Source of the DNA: Paenibacillus thiaminolyticus
Lineage (GTDB): Bacteria > Bacillota > Bacilli > Paenibacillales > Paenibacillaceae
Direction: 5' to 3'
Assembly: GCF_007066085.1 (NCBI RefSeq)
Contig: NZ_CP041405.1
Location: forward strand, 4,791,001-4,855,000
DNA length: 64,000 bases
Shown: positions 24,935 through 34,582 of the stretch, piece by piece
Numbering within the stretch: position 1 is the first letter of the stretch
Layout of the letters: each line of letters begins with the position of its first letter
Position numbers and translations under genes: made by a program
The notes under the pieces: model-generated
Seen by the model: only the letters and a program-made list of their open reading frames with translations
Database searches by the model: none
What the model was told of the DNA's origin: nothing

Positions 24935-26365
24935 TTATTTTCTTGGCAGCGCAATTCGGAATCTCGTGCCATGCCCGCCGGCTGCGCGCTCCAGTCCGCC
25001 ATCCAACACATCTAAGTGAATCCGGCCCCGGTGCTTCTCGACGATATGCTTGGCAATCGTCAAGCCGAGCCCGCTCCCGCCATCGCTTCTCCGGGCTTGA
25101 TCGCCGCGGACGAAGGCATCGAATATCTTGTCCCGCAGCTCCTCCGCGATACCGCTCCCGTTATCGGCGATGATAATGTCGATCTCTTCCTTCCTCTCCG
25201 CCAATTCAAGGGATACACGGGTACCTGCCGGATTATATTTCAGCGCATTGTGCAGCAGATTGGAGATGGCCCGGTTTACCAATTTTGCGTTGAACGGGAT
25301 GTTCACTTCATGCGCGGGAATGGCATATTCGAAGATGAACCGCTTATCCTCGAACGGACCGTACCATTCGGCGGCGATCTCGCGCAGACATTCGGCTATG
25401 TCCGACACTTCGGTCGTAAGCGGATAGTCCGGGAGCTCCAGCTTGGACAGCTCGAACACATCCTCGATCAAGGCCGCCACGAGCTGTGTTTTATCTTGAA
25501 TCAGGTCCAACGTTTTTTGCTTCTTGTCTTCATCATGAATCAGCCCCAACTGTAAAGCCTCAACGTAGCCTTGAATCGTGGTAATCGGCGTTTTCAGATC
25601 ATGGGAAATATCGACAAGCATCCGCTGCTTGTTGGCCTCGAGCCTTTTCTTCTCCTGCTCGGCCTTCTCCAGCCGCTCAGCCATGACGTTAAAATGATCC
25701 TGAATTTGCGCGATCTCGTGGTTCGCTTTCATATTCAGTCTTTTATAGTAACGGCCGTTCGCCACGTTTTTGATGGCCTCTGCGACAGCACTTAGCGGAT
25801 TCGTAATTTTGCGCGCGGTCCATCGGCTGTAGAAATACGTGTTAAGGCTGAATAATACGATAAATAACGCCAATGTTTGCAGCATGATTTTGATAAATAT
25901 CTTATTTTGAGCGTCGTTCAATTCCTTAAGCTCATATTTTTGGGACACATATTGCGCGGGAATTTTGACAAGAACATAGCCGGTCTGTCCATCCTGCGCA
26001 GTAAAGGGAGCAAGCGAGACCATGTACGGTTTGTCCTTTTGATCGGATAGCAGGGTGTTGAGATCCTTTTCCGTATAGGCTGTCATCGGATCCTGCTTTG
26101 TACCTTTGACGTGCACGACCTGCAGCTGATCATTCAAGATTTCCACCCAGCCGTCGAACGACTGGATCGCCTGGGATGGAATCTCCTCGTAGTTCGGCCG
26201 GACAATCTCGCTTGCCGCCAGATTCGCGAGCCGCGCGCCGTACATGTCGCGCTCCAATTGATAAGCCAGCCAGCCAAGCAACCCGAACATAATCAGCCCC
26301 AACGTCAACGAGAAGAAAATATAATTTTTGATCAAAAGATTAAATAGCTTATTTCGGTTGCTCAC
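24935..26365 (-). CDS. Sensor histidine kinase of an OmpR-type pair
   Basis: 476 residues from the GTG at 26365, preceded by GAGGAAGAG. It overlaps the regulator's last codons by 17 bases, so the two are coupled. A helix near residues 10-30, an extracellular sensor of about 130 residues and a second helix precede HAMP (KITNPLSAVAEAIKNVANG). The H-box is ISHDLKTPITTIQGY, the N-box NLLHNALKYN, and the glycine boxes are ADNGSGI and GGSGLGLTIAKHI. All catalytic elements are intact. The signal is unknown. It runs convergently with ferritin, but no functional link is implied. Confidence 0.92.
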   Translation of the reverse strand: MSNRNKLFNLLIKNYIFFSLTLGLIMFGLLGWLAYQLERDMYGARLANLAASEIVRPNYEEIPSQAIQSFDGWVEILNDQLQVVHVKGTKQDPMTAYTEKDLNTLLSDQKDKPYMVSLAPFTAQDGQTGYVLVKIPAQYVSQKYELKELNDAQNKIFIKIMLQTLALFIVLFSLNTYFYSRWTARKITNPLSAVAEAIKNVANGRYYKRLNMKANHEIAQIQDHFNVMAERLEKAEQEKKRLEANKQRMLVDISHDLKTPITTIQGYVEALQLGLIHDEDKKQKTLDLIQDKTQLVAALIEDVFELSKLELPDYPLTTEVSDIAECLREIAAEWYGPFEDKRFIFEYAIPAHEVNIPFNAKLVNRAISNLLHNALKYNPAGTRVSLELAERKEEIDIIIADNGSGIAEELRDKIFDAFVRGDQARRSDGGSGLGLTIAKHIVEKHRGRIHLDVLDGGLERAAGGHGTRFRIALPRK

Positions 26366-27071
26366 GGCACTCTTCCTCTTTCGCAAACCGGTAACCAAGT
26401 CCCCGGATCGTTTTGAGATAGACTGGATTTCTCGGCAGGTCCTCGATTTTTTCCCGCAACCGGCTGATTTGCACCATGATGGTGTTGTCATCGGCGATAT
26501 ACGGCTCGGACCATACCTTCTCGAAAATTTGCTTTTTCGTGAAAATGCGTCCAGGTGAACCCATCAGCAGCTTCATCAGCTTATATTCGTTCGCGCTAAG
26601 CGCAATAGGCTCGCCGTGTTTGTAGAGAGCGCAGGCGTGGTGATCCAGCACGAAGGCGCCGACGCGCGTGTGCGGGCTGTCCAGAACAGCCGGATGATCG
26701 TTGAATTCATACGTGCGGCGCAGTTGAGCCTGAACGCGCGCGACCACCTCCAGGGGACTGAACGGCTTCGTAATAAAATCATCCGCCCCCAGGCCCAGGC
26801 CGATAATTTTATCCGCGTCCCGATTTTTGGCGGAAATAATGATGATCGGCAGCTTATAGTCCTTCCGGACACTCTTGATCAATTGGTACCCGTCCAGTTC
26901 CGGCATCATAATATCAACGATCGCCAGATCAATAGGCTCTTGGCGCAGCATATCCATAGCCGCCGCGCCATCCCCCGCTTCCAGGACGGACAAGCCTTCC
27001 GCTTCCAAATAGAGCTTGAGCAGACTTACGATGTCCGGCTCGTCATCGGCAATCAATACCGTGGAATGCAT
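26349..27071 (-). CDS. OmpR-family response regulator
   Basis: 240 residues. The receiver has DDEPD acidic residues, phospho-Asp in LAIVDIMMPELDG and Lys in DDFITKPF; the winged helix covers about residues 135-235 (LSANEYKLMKLLMGSPGRIFTKKQIFEKVW, TIMVQISRLREKI, IRGLGYRFA). It resembles VanR/PhoP-like regulators. It is the first gene of the pair, with AGGGGAG before its ATG. Confidence 0.92.
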   Translation of the reverse strand: MHSTVLIADDEPDIVSLLKLYLEAEGLSVLEAGDGAAAMDMLRQEPIDLAIVDIMMPELDGYQLIKSVRKDYKLPIIIISAKNRDADKIIGLGLGADDFITKPFSPLEVVARVQAQLRRTYEFNDHPAVLDSPHTRVGAFVLDHHACALYKHGEPIALSANEYKLMKLLMGSPGRIFTKKQIFEKVWSEPYIADDNTIMVQISRLREKIEDLPRNPVYLKTIRGLGYRFAKEEECREQPK

Positions 27072-27236
27072 TAGTCATCTCCCCTGTCTGCCTGATGTTA
27101 GGGATCATTCGCTCCCGGCGTGCGAACTCCTTCTCTCTGAACCCGCCGTAAGGTTATTGTAAGAATAGCCACAGTCCGGGGAAAAAACAGCTGCATTTTT
27201 TTGGGAAAGAATGCGAGGGAGGCTTTTCAATTCCCC

Positions 27237-28508
27237 TTACAAGTCATTCAACTCCGCCACATCCCCGTTAGCGGCCTTCACGCCATAGTGGCAATCCAGC
27301 TTGCCGCACAGCAGATACTTCTTCCGCCCCGCCTCATACACATAGACAGGCGTTAATTCGAGCCGTCCCTTGAGCTTGTCATAGGCCTCCTCGTGGCTGA
27401 CGGCAACCTTTTCTTCGTGCTGGAATTCATCGAACATGGAGAGCAGCGGCGCGTTATCCATATAATTGATGATCTTGCAGCGATGAGGATCGATGAACAG
27501 GAGCAGCTTCCGCTGAAAGACCCGCTTGCTTGGCGCGCTCTGTCTCAAGATGGCTTGGATGTATCCTCTTTCCCGCTGCAAGCTCTTGAGCACCCACTGT
27601 CCAGAATCCTGCGGATAGAGCTGGCGCAATCCGGCTTCGGCAGCGTCAATGCACTTGGCTTGTTCCGCCTCCGTAATTGGCAAGGAATCGGGATGCGGCT
27701 CACGGGATTCCGCTTGGTCCAGCGTGACGGTCTCGTGCAGAACGATCTCGCTTCTTTTCAAAGGATCCGGTTCCGTCGTCGGCTGCTCCCAAGTCATAAG
27801 CTTCTCGATATTCACGCTCATTCCTGCACCTCTGTTGATCTCGAACGGGATGGCGGTTACGCCGTCATTGGCAATATAGATTTCCTCCAGACCGTACACC
27901 GGAATGATCCGCTGCTCCTCCAGCAAGGGAAGCTCCAGCAGCTTCAATTGCTTCCTTGCCAGCGGCTCCACCGCTTCCAGCGTAAGCGTATAGTCCGCTT
28001 CTTGCAGAAGGGAACGGTCCGGGAATGTTCCGTACACACTGTAAAAGGTGAGCTTGCCCTCCGTGTCGAACTGAAGCTCGGCCCGCCCGCCGGGAGAGAG
28101 GGGCATGCCGTCGATGCATTCGGCAAAGTGATATTCCCCTTCCTGTTCCTTATCCAGGCAGAACTGCTTGCCATACGCGATCCCGGCTTCCGCTTCAATC
28201 CACTGGATGACCTCATTCAAGCCGGCCTGGTGGAACGGCTTCCCCGTTGCAAATGACTTCCCGCCCACAAAAATAACGCTTGTATATTGGCGGGTATGCC
28301 AATTTACCGTAATGACTGCCGTCCCTTCCGGATTGCAATCTTCCTCCCATTCCGTGATATGAGAAGGGAACCATTCCATGCTGAGAAAATAGTTGGTCTC
28401 GTTCAGCAGCGTGACCTCGCGGTACAATTGATGGGAGTGCAAGTCATAGTTGTCCAATCCGAATGTCAATTGCGCGGCATCTATCCATTCCTTGATTCGC
28501 TTATCCAT
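27237..28508 (-). CDS. Conserved protein of unknown function, 423 residues
   Basis: Soluble, no signal peptide, no transmembrane helix. Beta-rich with repeated short strands such as TAVITVNWHTRQYTSVIFVGG and AELQFDTEGKLTFYSVYGT, which resemble the strand pairs of YcdB/YcdC-like repeats; that is a weak guess. The C-terminal half contains KRVFQRKLLLFIDPHRCKIINYMDN and VYVYEAGRKKYLLCGKLDCHYG. CGGAGGG precedes the ATG. It stands between two two-component systems and is divergent from the second. No function can be given. Confidence 0.7.
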   Translation of the reverse strand: MDKRIKEWIDAAQLTFGLDNYDLHSHQLYREVTLLNETNYFLSMEWFPSHITEWEEDCNPEGTAVITVNWHTRQYTSVIFVGGKSFATGKPFHQAGLNEVIQWIEAEAGIAYGKQFCLDKEQEGEYHFAECIDGMPLSPGGRAELQFDTEGKLTFYSVYGTFPDRSLLQEADYTLTLEAVEPLARKQLKLLELPLLEEQRIIPVYGLEEIYIANDGVTAIPFEINRGAGMSVNIEKLMTWEQPTTEPDPLKRSEIVLHETVTLDQAESREPHPDSLPITEAEQAKCIDAAEAGLRQLYPQDSGQWVLKSLQRERGYIQAILRQSAPSKRVFQRKLLLFIDPHRCKIINYMDNAPLLSMFDEFQHEEKVAVSHEEAYDKLKGRLELTPVYVYEAGRKKYLLCGKLDCHYGVKAANGDVAELNDL

Positions 28509-28716
28509 TGCGGGGCCCTCCGATAATCTGTGTTGCTTTCATCATACCATTCCGAATCGGTGAACATGAAGCAGCGGCAGACGAGGGAGCCCGCTTGTTA
28601 TGACGGAGTTCCTATTTTCCGGGAAATGATGGCTTCGTGTTAGACGGAATACAGGGCACGGTTTATACTAAATTCGAAAGCCAAGAACCCATTCGCGGAG
28701 GAGAAACGAGGCCGAT

Positions 28717-29415
28717 ATGGACAAGCCTAAAATATTGATCGTCGAAGATGAAGAGAAAATTGCCCGCGTGCTGGAGCTGGAGCTGACGTATGAAGGGTAT
28801 GAGGTAGGCAAGGCACTGGACGGCCTGGAGGGATTCCGGCTGTTCCAGGAGCAGTCCTGGGACCTGATACTGCTGGATGTGATGCTGCCCGGCATAAGCG
28901 GAATCGAGCTGCTGCGCCGCATCCGTTCTCATGATCCGCATACGATGGTCGTGATGCTGACCGCGAAGGACTCCGTTGAAGATAAAGTATCAGGCCTTGA
29001 TCTCGGGGCCAATGACTATGTGACGAAGCCGTTTCAGATGGAGGAGCTGCTGGCGCGCATTCGCGCCTCGCTGCGAATGAGACGGCTGTCCCCGGCCGCC
29101 GAGGTCCAGCCCGAATGGATGACGGTCGCCGATCTGAGCTTGAGCGAGCTGACGCATGAAGTGAAGCGCGGGAAGGACCGCATTGAACTGACGCCCCGCG
29201 AATTCGACCTGCTCGCGTATCTGATGAAGCATGGCCGGCAGGTCCTGAGCAGGGAGCAGCTCTTGGATGGAGTGTGGGGATACGACTATTACGGGGATAC
29301 GAATATCGTGGATGTCTATATTCGCTACCTGCGTCACAAGGTAGACAAGCCGTATGAGACGGCGCTGATTCATACCGTGCGCGGAGTAGGCTATGTGCTG
29401 AGGGATACGAGATGA
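28717..29415 (+). CDS. OmpR-family response regulator (ArlR-like)
   Basis: 232 residues. Receiver: VEDEEKI, phospho-Asp in [10 protein letters not shown], Lys in NDYVTKPFQ. Winged helix: [53 protein letters not shown] in order, then VRGVGYVL. The [13 protein letters not shown] block is typical of ArlR/MprA-type regulators. GGAGGAGAAAC precedes the ATG. It overlaps the kinase by ATGA, and the PepSY genes lie downstream and are probable targets or members of the same operon. Confidence 0.92.
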   Translation: MDKPKILIVEDEEKIARVLELELTYEGYEVGKALDGLEGFRLFQEQSWDLILLDVMLPGISGIELLRRIRSHDPHTMVVMLTAKDSVEDKVSGLDLGANDYVTKPFQMEELLARIRASLRMRRLSPAAEVQPEWMTVADLSLSELTHEVKRGKDRIELTPREFDLLAYLMKHGRQVLSREQLLDGVWGYDYYGDTNIVDVYIRYLRHKVDKPYETALIHTVRGVGYVLRDTR

Positions 29416-30785
29416 AGCTTCGAAATAAAATCAATCTGTACACATCAGTCTTGTTCATCGCGCTCATCCTGATAGTCAACGCGGCCATTTATTATATTTT
29501 CAGCAGCATGATCCTGGACCGCGAAGCGGACAGAGTGGCCGCCGAAGCGCAGCAGGCGCTGGCGGGGATCAATCAGGCCGGCACGTCGATACCACCCGAT
29601 GAGCTGCTGCGGGCCTATGCGCCGCTCCATGGCATTCTCCAGATCGTCAATGCGGACGGAAGCCGGGGCGCGGCGGTTGCGCCGCCGGAGCTGAAGGAGC
29701 TTCGCGATCTCCCCGTTGCTTATTATCGGCAGGAAGAGCGTAACATTGTCACCTACGAGGGCATCCCGCATGTCTTCGTGACGATTCCGATCGTATGGCA
29801 TGGCGGCGAGGTAGCCAATCTGCAAGTAACGGAAAGCCTGAAGCCTACCGCCGACATGCTCAGTATGTTGCGGGTTGTCCTGATTCTGGTGTCGGGACTC
29901 GCCATCCTCCCAGTCCTGATCTCGGCCAAGCTGCTGAGCAACTTCATCACCCGGCCGATCTCATCGATGATTGCGACGATGCGCGATATCCAGCGAAGCG
30001 GGCAATTCAAGCGGATTCCGCTGCCGAAGAAGTCCAAGGATGAGCTCTACCAGATGGGCGACACGTTCAATCATATGATGGATCTGCTCGAAGTCAACTA
30101 CGAGAAGCAGGGCCAATTCATTTCCAATGCATCCCATGAGCTGAAGACGCCGCTTACGATTATCGAATCCTATGCATCCCTGTTGAAAAGAAGAGGGAGG
30201 GAGCAGCCCGAGCTCTTCGACGAGTCGGTCGAGGCGATACATTCGGAAGCGATTCGGATGAAAGATCTGACCCAGCAGTTACTGCTGCTGGCGAAGCATG
30301 ATGAGATGTGGAAGGTCGCGATGGAGCCTGTGGATCTGGGGCAAATGGTTGAAGACTGGGTCCGCGCCTTTCAGAAGGCGTACCACCGTGACATTACGCT
30401 CCAGCAAGATGCAGATGTGATCATCGACACGGATGTTCAAAAGTGCAAACAATTGTTTTATATCGTGATGGATAATGCGCGCAAATATAGCGAGGAAGCG
30501 ATTGGGGTCCGCATCAAAAAAGAAGGCCCAACGGCGGTGGTGGAGGTTAGCGACAGGGGTATCGGCATCCCGGCGGATTCATTGGACAAAGTTTTCGACC
30601 GGTTCTACCGGGTCGATAAGGCCAGGACAAGAGCGAAGGGCGGCTTCGGCCTGGGCCTGGCGCTTGCCAAGGAGATTGCCGGGGTGCTGGAAGCTGATAT
30701 TCGCATGGAGAGTATTGAAGGCCATGGCACTATGGTTCGAATCACCTTTAAAAAGACTCGTTCACGCAATCTTCTCGATGCTTAA
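29412..30785 (+). CDS. Sensor histidine kinase (ArlS-like)
   Basis: 457 residues, starting in the ATGA overlap with its regulator. Two helices (residues about 10-30 and 150-175) bracket an extracellular sensor of about 120 residues. HAMP follows ([19 protein letters not shown]), then the H-box [21 protein letters not shown], the N-box [10 protein letters not shown] and glycine boxes SDRGIGIP and [13 protein letters not shown]. The architecture matches ArlS/BaeS. All catalytic residues are present. Confidence 0.92.
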   Translation: MKLRNKINLYTSVLFIALILIVNAAIYYIFSSMILDREADRVAAEAQQALAGINQAGTSIPPDELLRAYAPLHGILQIVNADGSRGAAVAPPELKELRDLPVAYYRQEERNIVTYEGIPHVFVTIPIVWHGGEVANLQVTESLKPTADMLSMLRVVLILVSGLAILPVLISAKLLSNFITRPISSMIATMRDIQRSGQFKRIPLPKKSKDELYQMGDTFNHMMDLLEVNYEKQGQFISNASHELKTPLTIIESYASLLKRRGREQPELFDESVEAIHSEAIRMKDLTQQLLLLAKHDEMWKVAMEPVDLGQMVEDWVRAFQKAYHRDITLQQDADVIIDTDVQKCKQLFYIVMDNARKYSEEAIGVRIKKEGPTAVVEVSDRGIGIPADSLDKVFDRFYRVDKARTRAKGGFGLGLALAKEIAGVLEADIRMESIEGHGTMVRITFKKTRSRNLLDA

Positions 30786-30909
30786 GGCCGATTTGTTTGA
30801 ACTCGCCCATATCGAGCACCGCAAGCTCATCGATTTCTCATGTTGCTCATGTATACTGAAGTACGGAAGCAAAGCCGGTGAGGGAGTCTGGAAATAGGGA
30901 GGCGCAAAC

Positions 30910-31449
30910 ATGAAAAAAGCATGGCTAGGCGCAGCCGTAATCGCGTTCTTCGCCATTGTGGTCTGGCAGCTTGTTCGCCTGATCACCTTTGCCGAGCCTT
31001 TGTCCGCGGCCGAAGCGGCCAGCAAAGTGAAGGAAATGTACAGGGGCGAAGTCGTGGAAGTCAGCGAGCTTCCGCACGCCTACCGGGTTACGATGGAGCT
31101 GGCTACGGGAACGTATGAAGTTGATATTGAGAAGGATAAAGGAAACATCGGCGGGATGATCCGAACACAGGGGGCCGCACCAGAGCCGGAAGCGCAGCCG
31201 CCAGCGATACAGCCGGATAAACAGAAGCCGCCCGCGGCATCGAAGCCCCGGCAGCAACGGATTACGGAAGAGGAAGCAGCGGCTATTGCGCTCAAGACCG
31301 TGAGCGGAGAAGTGGATGACATCGACCTGATCCAGTCGGACGGCGTCGCTTATTACCTGGTCGAAATCGATCGGGAAGACGGCGAGGATGGAACGGTTCA
31401 GATCAATGCGATAACCGGAGAAGTCAAGTCGGTAACCTGGGATGACTGA
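30910..31449 (+). CDS. PepSY-domain membrane protein
   Basis: 179 residues with one N-terminal membrane helix (AWLGAAVIAFFAIVVWQLVRLI). Two PepSY-like units follow: LSAAEAASKVKEMYRGEVVEVSEL and, after a Pro/Gln-rich linker, ITEEEAAAIALKTVSGEVDDIDL with a final NAITGEVKSVTWDD. Many PepSY domains sit outside the membrane and are thought to modulate peptidases or bind metals. It is about 125 bases behind the ArlRS-like pair, so it is probably co-regulated. GGGAGGCGC precedes the ATG. Confidence 0.82.
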   Translation: MKKAWLGAAVIAFFAIVVWQLVRLITFAEPLSAAEAASKVKEMYRGEVVEVSELPHAYRVTMELATGTYEVDIEKDKGNIGGMIRTQGAAPEPEAQPPAIQPDKQKPPAASKPRQQRITEEEAAAIALKTVSGEVDDIDLIQSDGVAYYLVEIDREDGEDGTVQINAITGEVKSVTWDD

Positions 31450-31563
31450 GGCTGCTCGGCAAGGTCGGCTGTTTCTCAGCAAATTCTCATTTTTCTATCC
31501 GCGTATCCTCATTTTCGTTGTCTATAGTAAGGGTAACACCTTACATGAAGGAGGCAGCAGGAT

Positions 31564-32142
31564 ATGAAGCGTACATTTATTGCTGGTATCGCAGGCTTAT
31601 TATTGCTTGGAGGGGCCGTAGGGGGAGTCGCGGCTGCAGACAAGGCGAACGGGGCCGTCAAGAGCTCATCGTACGGGAGCGAACTGCTAACATCGAAGCA
31701 GGCAGAAGAGATAGCTCTTCGGGAAGTGAACGGCGATATCCGAAGCGTCGAGTTGAAAAAGGAAAACGGCCGCATGGTCTTCGAGGTCGAAATTAGAACG
31801 GCAGACGGCCGTGACGACAATGAAGTGACATTGGATGCCGTGTCCGGCAAGGTGCTCCAGGTTGAATGGGACGATGACGATGATGCGGATGAGCGTCACC
31901 GTGAGCGCCGCCAGGGCCAAGCGCAGGATCGCACAGCGGCCATTTCGAAGAAGCAAGCGATCGCCATCGCACTTCAGGATACGCCGGGAAGAGTGATTGA
32001 GGCCGATTCCGGCAAACACGTCTACGAAATCGAAATTCGCAACGGAAATCGCGAAGTTGAATACAAAATTGACAAGTTTACGGGCAAAATTGTGGAGAAA
32101 GATGTAGATGACGACGACGATGATGAGTGGGACAATGATTAA
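31564..32142 (+). CDS. Secreted double-PepSY protein with acidic tail
   Basis: 192 residues. A signal peptide ends GGVAAA near residue 24. Two PepSY domains: LTSKQAEEIALREVNGDIRSVEL to DAVSGKVLQVEW, and ISKKQAIAIALQDTPGRVIEA to DKFTGKIVEKD. Each domain is followed by an Asp-rich run (WDDDDDADE; DVDDDDDDEWDND), which could bind divalent metals; that is an inference. GAAGGAGGCAG precedes the ATG. It is the last gene of the ArlRS/PepSY group. Confidence 0.85.
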   Translation: MKRTFIAGIAGLLLLGGAVGGVAAADKANGAVKSSSYGSELLTSKQAEEIALREVNGDIRSVELKKENGRMVFEVEIRTADGRDDNEVTLDAVSGKVLQVEWDDDDDADERHRERRQGQAQDRTAAISKKQAIAIALQDTPGRVIEADSGKHVYEIEIRNGNREVEYKIDKFTGKIVEKDVDDDDDDEWDND

Positions 32143-32145
32143 GAA

Positions 32146-32214
32146 GGCAGCATAGGAAGCGCAGGCAGCATATGCAGCATAGGCAGCTTAGTAAGCACTA
32201 GGCAGAATAGGCGG
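32146..32214 (+). repeat. Short GCAGCATAGG-type tandem repeat
   Basis: About six imperfect units of 10-14 bases (GGCAGCATAGGAAGC, AGGCAGCATAT, GCAGCATAGGCAGC, and so on) follow the stop codon of the PepSY gene and precede its terminator, so they lie in the 3' untranslated region. Confidence 0.55.
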
Positions 32215-32215
32215 C

Positions 32216-32240
32216 AGAGGGGACAGGCTCCCCTCTTTTT
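32216..32240 (+). terminator. Rho-independent terminator of the PepSY group
   Basis: AGAGGGG (32216-32222) pairs with CCCCTCT (32230-32236) across a 7-base loop and runs into TTTT. Confidence 0.85.
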
Positions 32241-32257
32241 GCATGGCCGGACCTGCA

Positions 32258-33286
32258 TCAATCCAACTTCCGGGAAGTTCGGGTCATCGATATGCTGGAT
32301 TCCCTCACGATAAGGCGCGGCTCGAATTGAACCCGCTCATACACGCCCTGCTTCTGCTCGATAATCCGGTTCAGCAGCAGCTCCGCGGCCACTCTTGCGA
32401 CCTCAGCGCCCATGATCGAGACGGAGGTCAGCTTCGGCGTCGTGATTGTGCCCCAGAAAATATTATCGATTCCGACGATGGCGATATCTTCAGGCACGCG
32501 GACGCCTAATTCCTTGAACCGGTTCAGCAGTCCGATCGCAATCATGTCGTTGCCGGCATACACGGCGTCCGGCATATGCGCCAGTCCGGCGAAGTAATCC
32601 GCGGCTTTCATTCCGGTCTGCAGCGAGAAGTCGTCGCCGAAATAGACGAGGGAGATATCGACTTGATGCAAAGCGTCTTCATAAGCGAAGAAGCGCTCCT
32701 CGATAATATCCTTGGGCGCGCCCGCGTACGCGATTCGTGTGCGGCCGATGTTGAGGAGATGCTCCATCGCAAGCCGGCCCTCCTGGGCGGACATGCTCAC
32801 GATGTCGGCTTTGATATCGGCATCCAATTTTTTGCCATAGTTCATGATTGCAATCGGAAGTCCGGATTTATTGATCCAGTCCTTCAATGTTTTCGGATAG
32901 GCGAGCGGCAGCAGAATCAGGCCATCGACATGAAGCTTTTTGGCCTCTTTCAATAGTTCCAGCTCCGCGCGCGCGTTGCCCAGCGTATTGATTTGAACGA
33001 CGCGGTAATCGTAATGCTTGGCCGCCTGCTCGACCGCATAGGCGATTTCCGGAACGAACGCATTCCGAATATCCGGCACGGCGAGCGCGATTTGCTTCGT
33101 CTGGCGCACCTTCAAGCTTTGGGCAGAAGTGTTGGGAATGAATCCAAGCTCCTCGACGGCGGCCATCACCTTCGCCTTCGTCTTCGCGCTAATGCCTTCC
33201 GCATCGTTAATCGCCCGCGAGACGGTCGCGATTCCGACCCCCGCCTTTGCGGCTACGTCCTCTATCGTTACTTTGTTGCGGCCCAT
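32258..33286 (-). CDS. LacI-family repressor
   Basis: 342 residues. The HTH and hinge read VTIEDVAAKAGVGIATVSRAIND at about residues 6-28. The ligand domain (periplasmic-binding fold) follows: IALAVPDIRNAFVPEIA, PDAVYAGNDMIAIGLLNRF, IVGIDNIFWGTITTPKLTSVSI. The usual sugar-contact region is present, but the ligand cannot be read off. AGGAGG precedes the ATG. It is divergent from the butanediol-dehydrogenase-like gene, with a perfect LacI-type palindrome in the gap, so it most likely represses that gene and possibly itself. Confidence 0.9.
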   Translation of the reverse strand: MGRNKVTIEDVAAKAGVGIATVSRAINDAEGISAKTKAKVMAAVEELGFIPNTSAQSLKVRQTKQIALAVPDIRNAFVPEIAYAVEQAAKHYDYRVVQINTLGNARAELELLKEAKKLHVDGLILLPLAYPKTLKDWINKSGLPIAIMNYGKKLDADIKADIVSMSAQEGRLAMEHLLNIGRTRIAYAGAPKDIIEERFFAYEDALHQVDISLVYFGDDFSLQTGMKAADYFAGLAHMPDAVYAGNDMIAIGLLNRFKELGVRVPEDIAIVGIDNIFWGTITTPKLTSVSIMGAEVARVAAELLLNRIIEQKQGVYERVQFEPRLIVRESSISMTRTSRKLD

Positions 33287-33405
33287 TCCACTATCCTCCT
33301 GCCTTCTCTGGAATTGCTTCCATCTTCATCATGTGAACAAATCAAGAACATCATACCATAGAATCGGTATTCTTCATTATTATTTCACAAAAACAAGGAA
33401 TAGAT

Positions 33406-33455
33406 TTGACATTAGCGTGACGGTGTGACATATTTAATATCGGAAACGTTTCCGA
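33406..33455 (+). promoter_or_regulatory. Promoter and LacI-type operator of the dehydrogenase gene
   Basis: TTGACA at 33406-33411, then CATATT or TATTTA 17-19 bases on. The perfect 16-bp palindrome TCGGAAACGTTTCCGA (33440-33455) with GAAACGTTTC at its centre lies where transcription should start. A repressor bound here would block the polymerase. It also resembles a catabolite-responsive element only loosely. Confidence 0.8.
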
Positions 33456-33528
33456 AATGACTATTCATTTTCCAAACATTTAATCAATCGAACCACTCAT
33501 TATCTACACGTCCAGGGAGATGATCGCA

Positions 33529-34578
33529 GTGAAAGCTTTGAGATGGCATGGCGTGAAGGATTTGCGCCTGGAGAACATCGAGGAACCGAAGGCTCTCAAA
33601 GGCAAAGTGAAAATAAAAGTCGAATGGTGCGGAATCTGCGGCAGCGACTTACATGAATATACTGCAGGACCTATTTTCATTCCGGAAGCCGCTCCTCATC
33701 CCATCACGGGAGAGAAGGCGCCTATCGTTATGGGCCATGAATTCTCGGGACAGGTCGTCGAAGTCGGGGAAGGCGTGACCAAGGTGCAAGCGGGAGACCG
33801 CGTCGTCGTCGAGCCGATCTACGCTTGCGGCGAATGCGAAGCCTGCAGACAAGGAAAATACAATCTGTGCAGCACGATGGGCTTCCTTGGCCTTGCCGGA
33901 GGCGGCGGAGGCTTCTCGGAATACGTGGCGGCGGAAGAGTATATGGTCCACAAGATTCCGGACAGCGTATCTTATGAGCAAGGCGCGCTGGTCGAGCCAT
34001 CGGCGGTGGCCCTGCATGCCGTCCGCCAGAGCAAGCTGAAGGTCGGGGATCGGGCCGCCGTATTCGGAACCGGGCCGATCGGATTGCTCGTCATCGAGGC
34101 GTTGAAAGCATCGGGAGCGGCGGAAATCTATGCCGTGGAGCTGTCCGAGCAGCGCCGCAACAAAGCCGAGGAATTGGGCGCCATCGGAATCGATCCATCC
34201 CAAGTGGATGTCGTCAAAGAGCTTCACAAGCGGACCAATGGCGGCGTAGACGTCGCGTATGAGGTGACCGGCGTTCCCCCTGTATTGACGAACGCGATTC
34301 ATTCCACCTGTCTCGGCGGCGAAGTCATGATAGTAAGCATCTTCGAGCGCGAAGCTCCGGTGATGCCGAACGATATCGTCATGAAGGAGCGGACGATGAA
34401 GGGAATTATCGGGTACCGCGACGTCTTCCCGGCCGTCATCAGCTTGATGGAAAAAGGCTATTTCCCTGCCGACAAGCTCGTGACGAAGCGAATCAAGCTG
34501 GACGAAGTCGTAACCGAGGGCTTCGATACCCTCCTGGCCGAGAAGAACCAGGTCAAAATTTTGGTCAAAGCGGAATAA
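33529..34578 (+). CDS. Zinc-dependent alcohol dehydrogenase, 2,3-butanediol dehydrogenase-like
   Basis: 349 residues from the GTG at 33529, which has GGGAG 9 bases upstream; an ATG three codons earlier abuts that site. KALRWHGVKDLRLE opens the chain. The catalytic zinc ligands are in CGICGSDLHEY and GHEFSGQVVEVGEGV (Cys, His-Glu). The structural zinc cysteines are in ACGECEACRQGKYNLC, and the NAD site is AVFGTGPIGLLVIEALKASGA. The layout and the YTAGPIFIP segment match (R,R)-butanediol/L-threonine-type medium-chain dehydrogenases. It probably interconverts acetoin and butanediol using NAD. It is controlled by the divergent LacI repressor. Confidence 0.88.
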   Translation: MKALRWHGVKDLRLENIEEPKALKGKVKIKVEWCGICGSDLHEYTAGPIFIPEAAPHPITGEKAPIVMGHEFSGQVVEVGEGVTKVQAGDRVVVEPIYACGECEACRQGKYNLCSTMGFLGLAGGGGGFSEYVAAEEYMVHKIPDSVSYEQGALVEPSAVALHAVRQSKLKVGDRAAVFGTGPIGLLVIEALKASGAAEIYAVELSEQRRNKAEELGAIGIDPSQVDVVKELHKRTNGGVDVAYEVTGVPPVLTNAIHSTCLGGEVMIVSIFEREAPVMPNDIVMKERTMKGIIGYRDVFPAVISLMEKGYFPADKLVTKRIKLDEVVTEGFDTLLAEKNQVKILVKAE

Positions 34579-34582
34579 TAAA

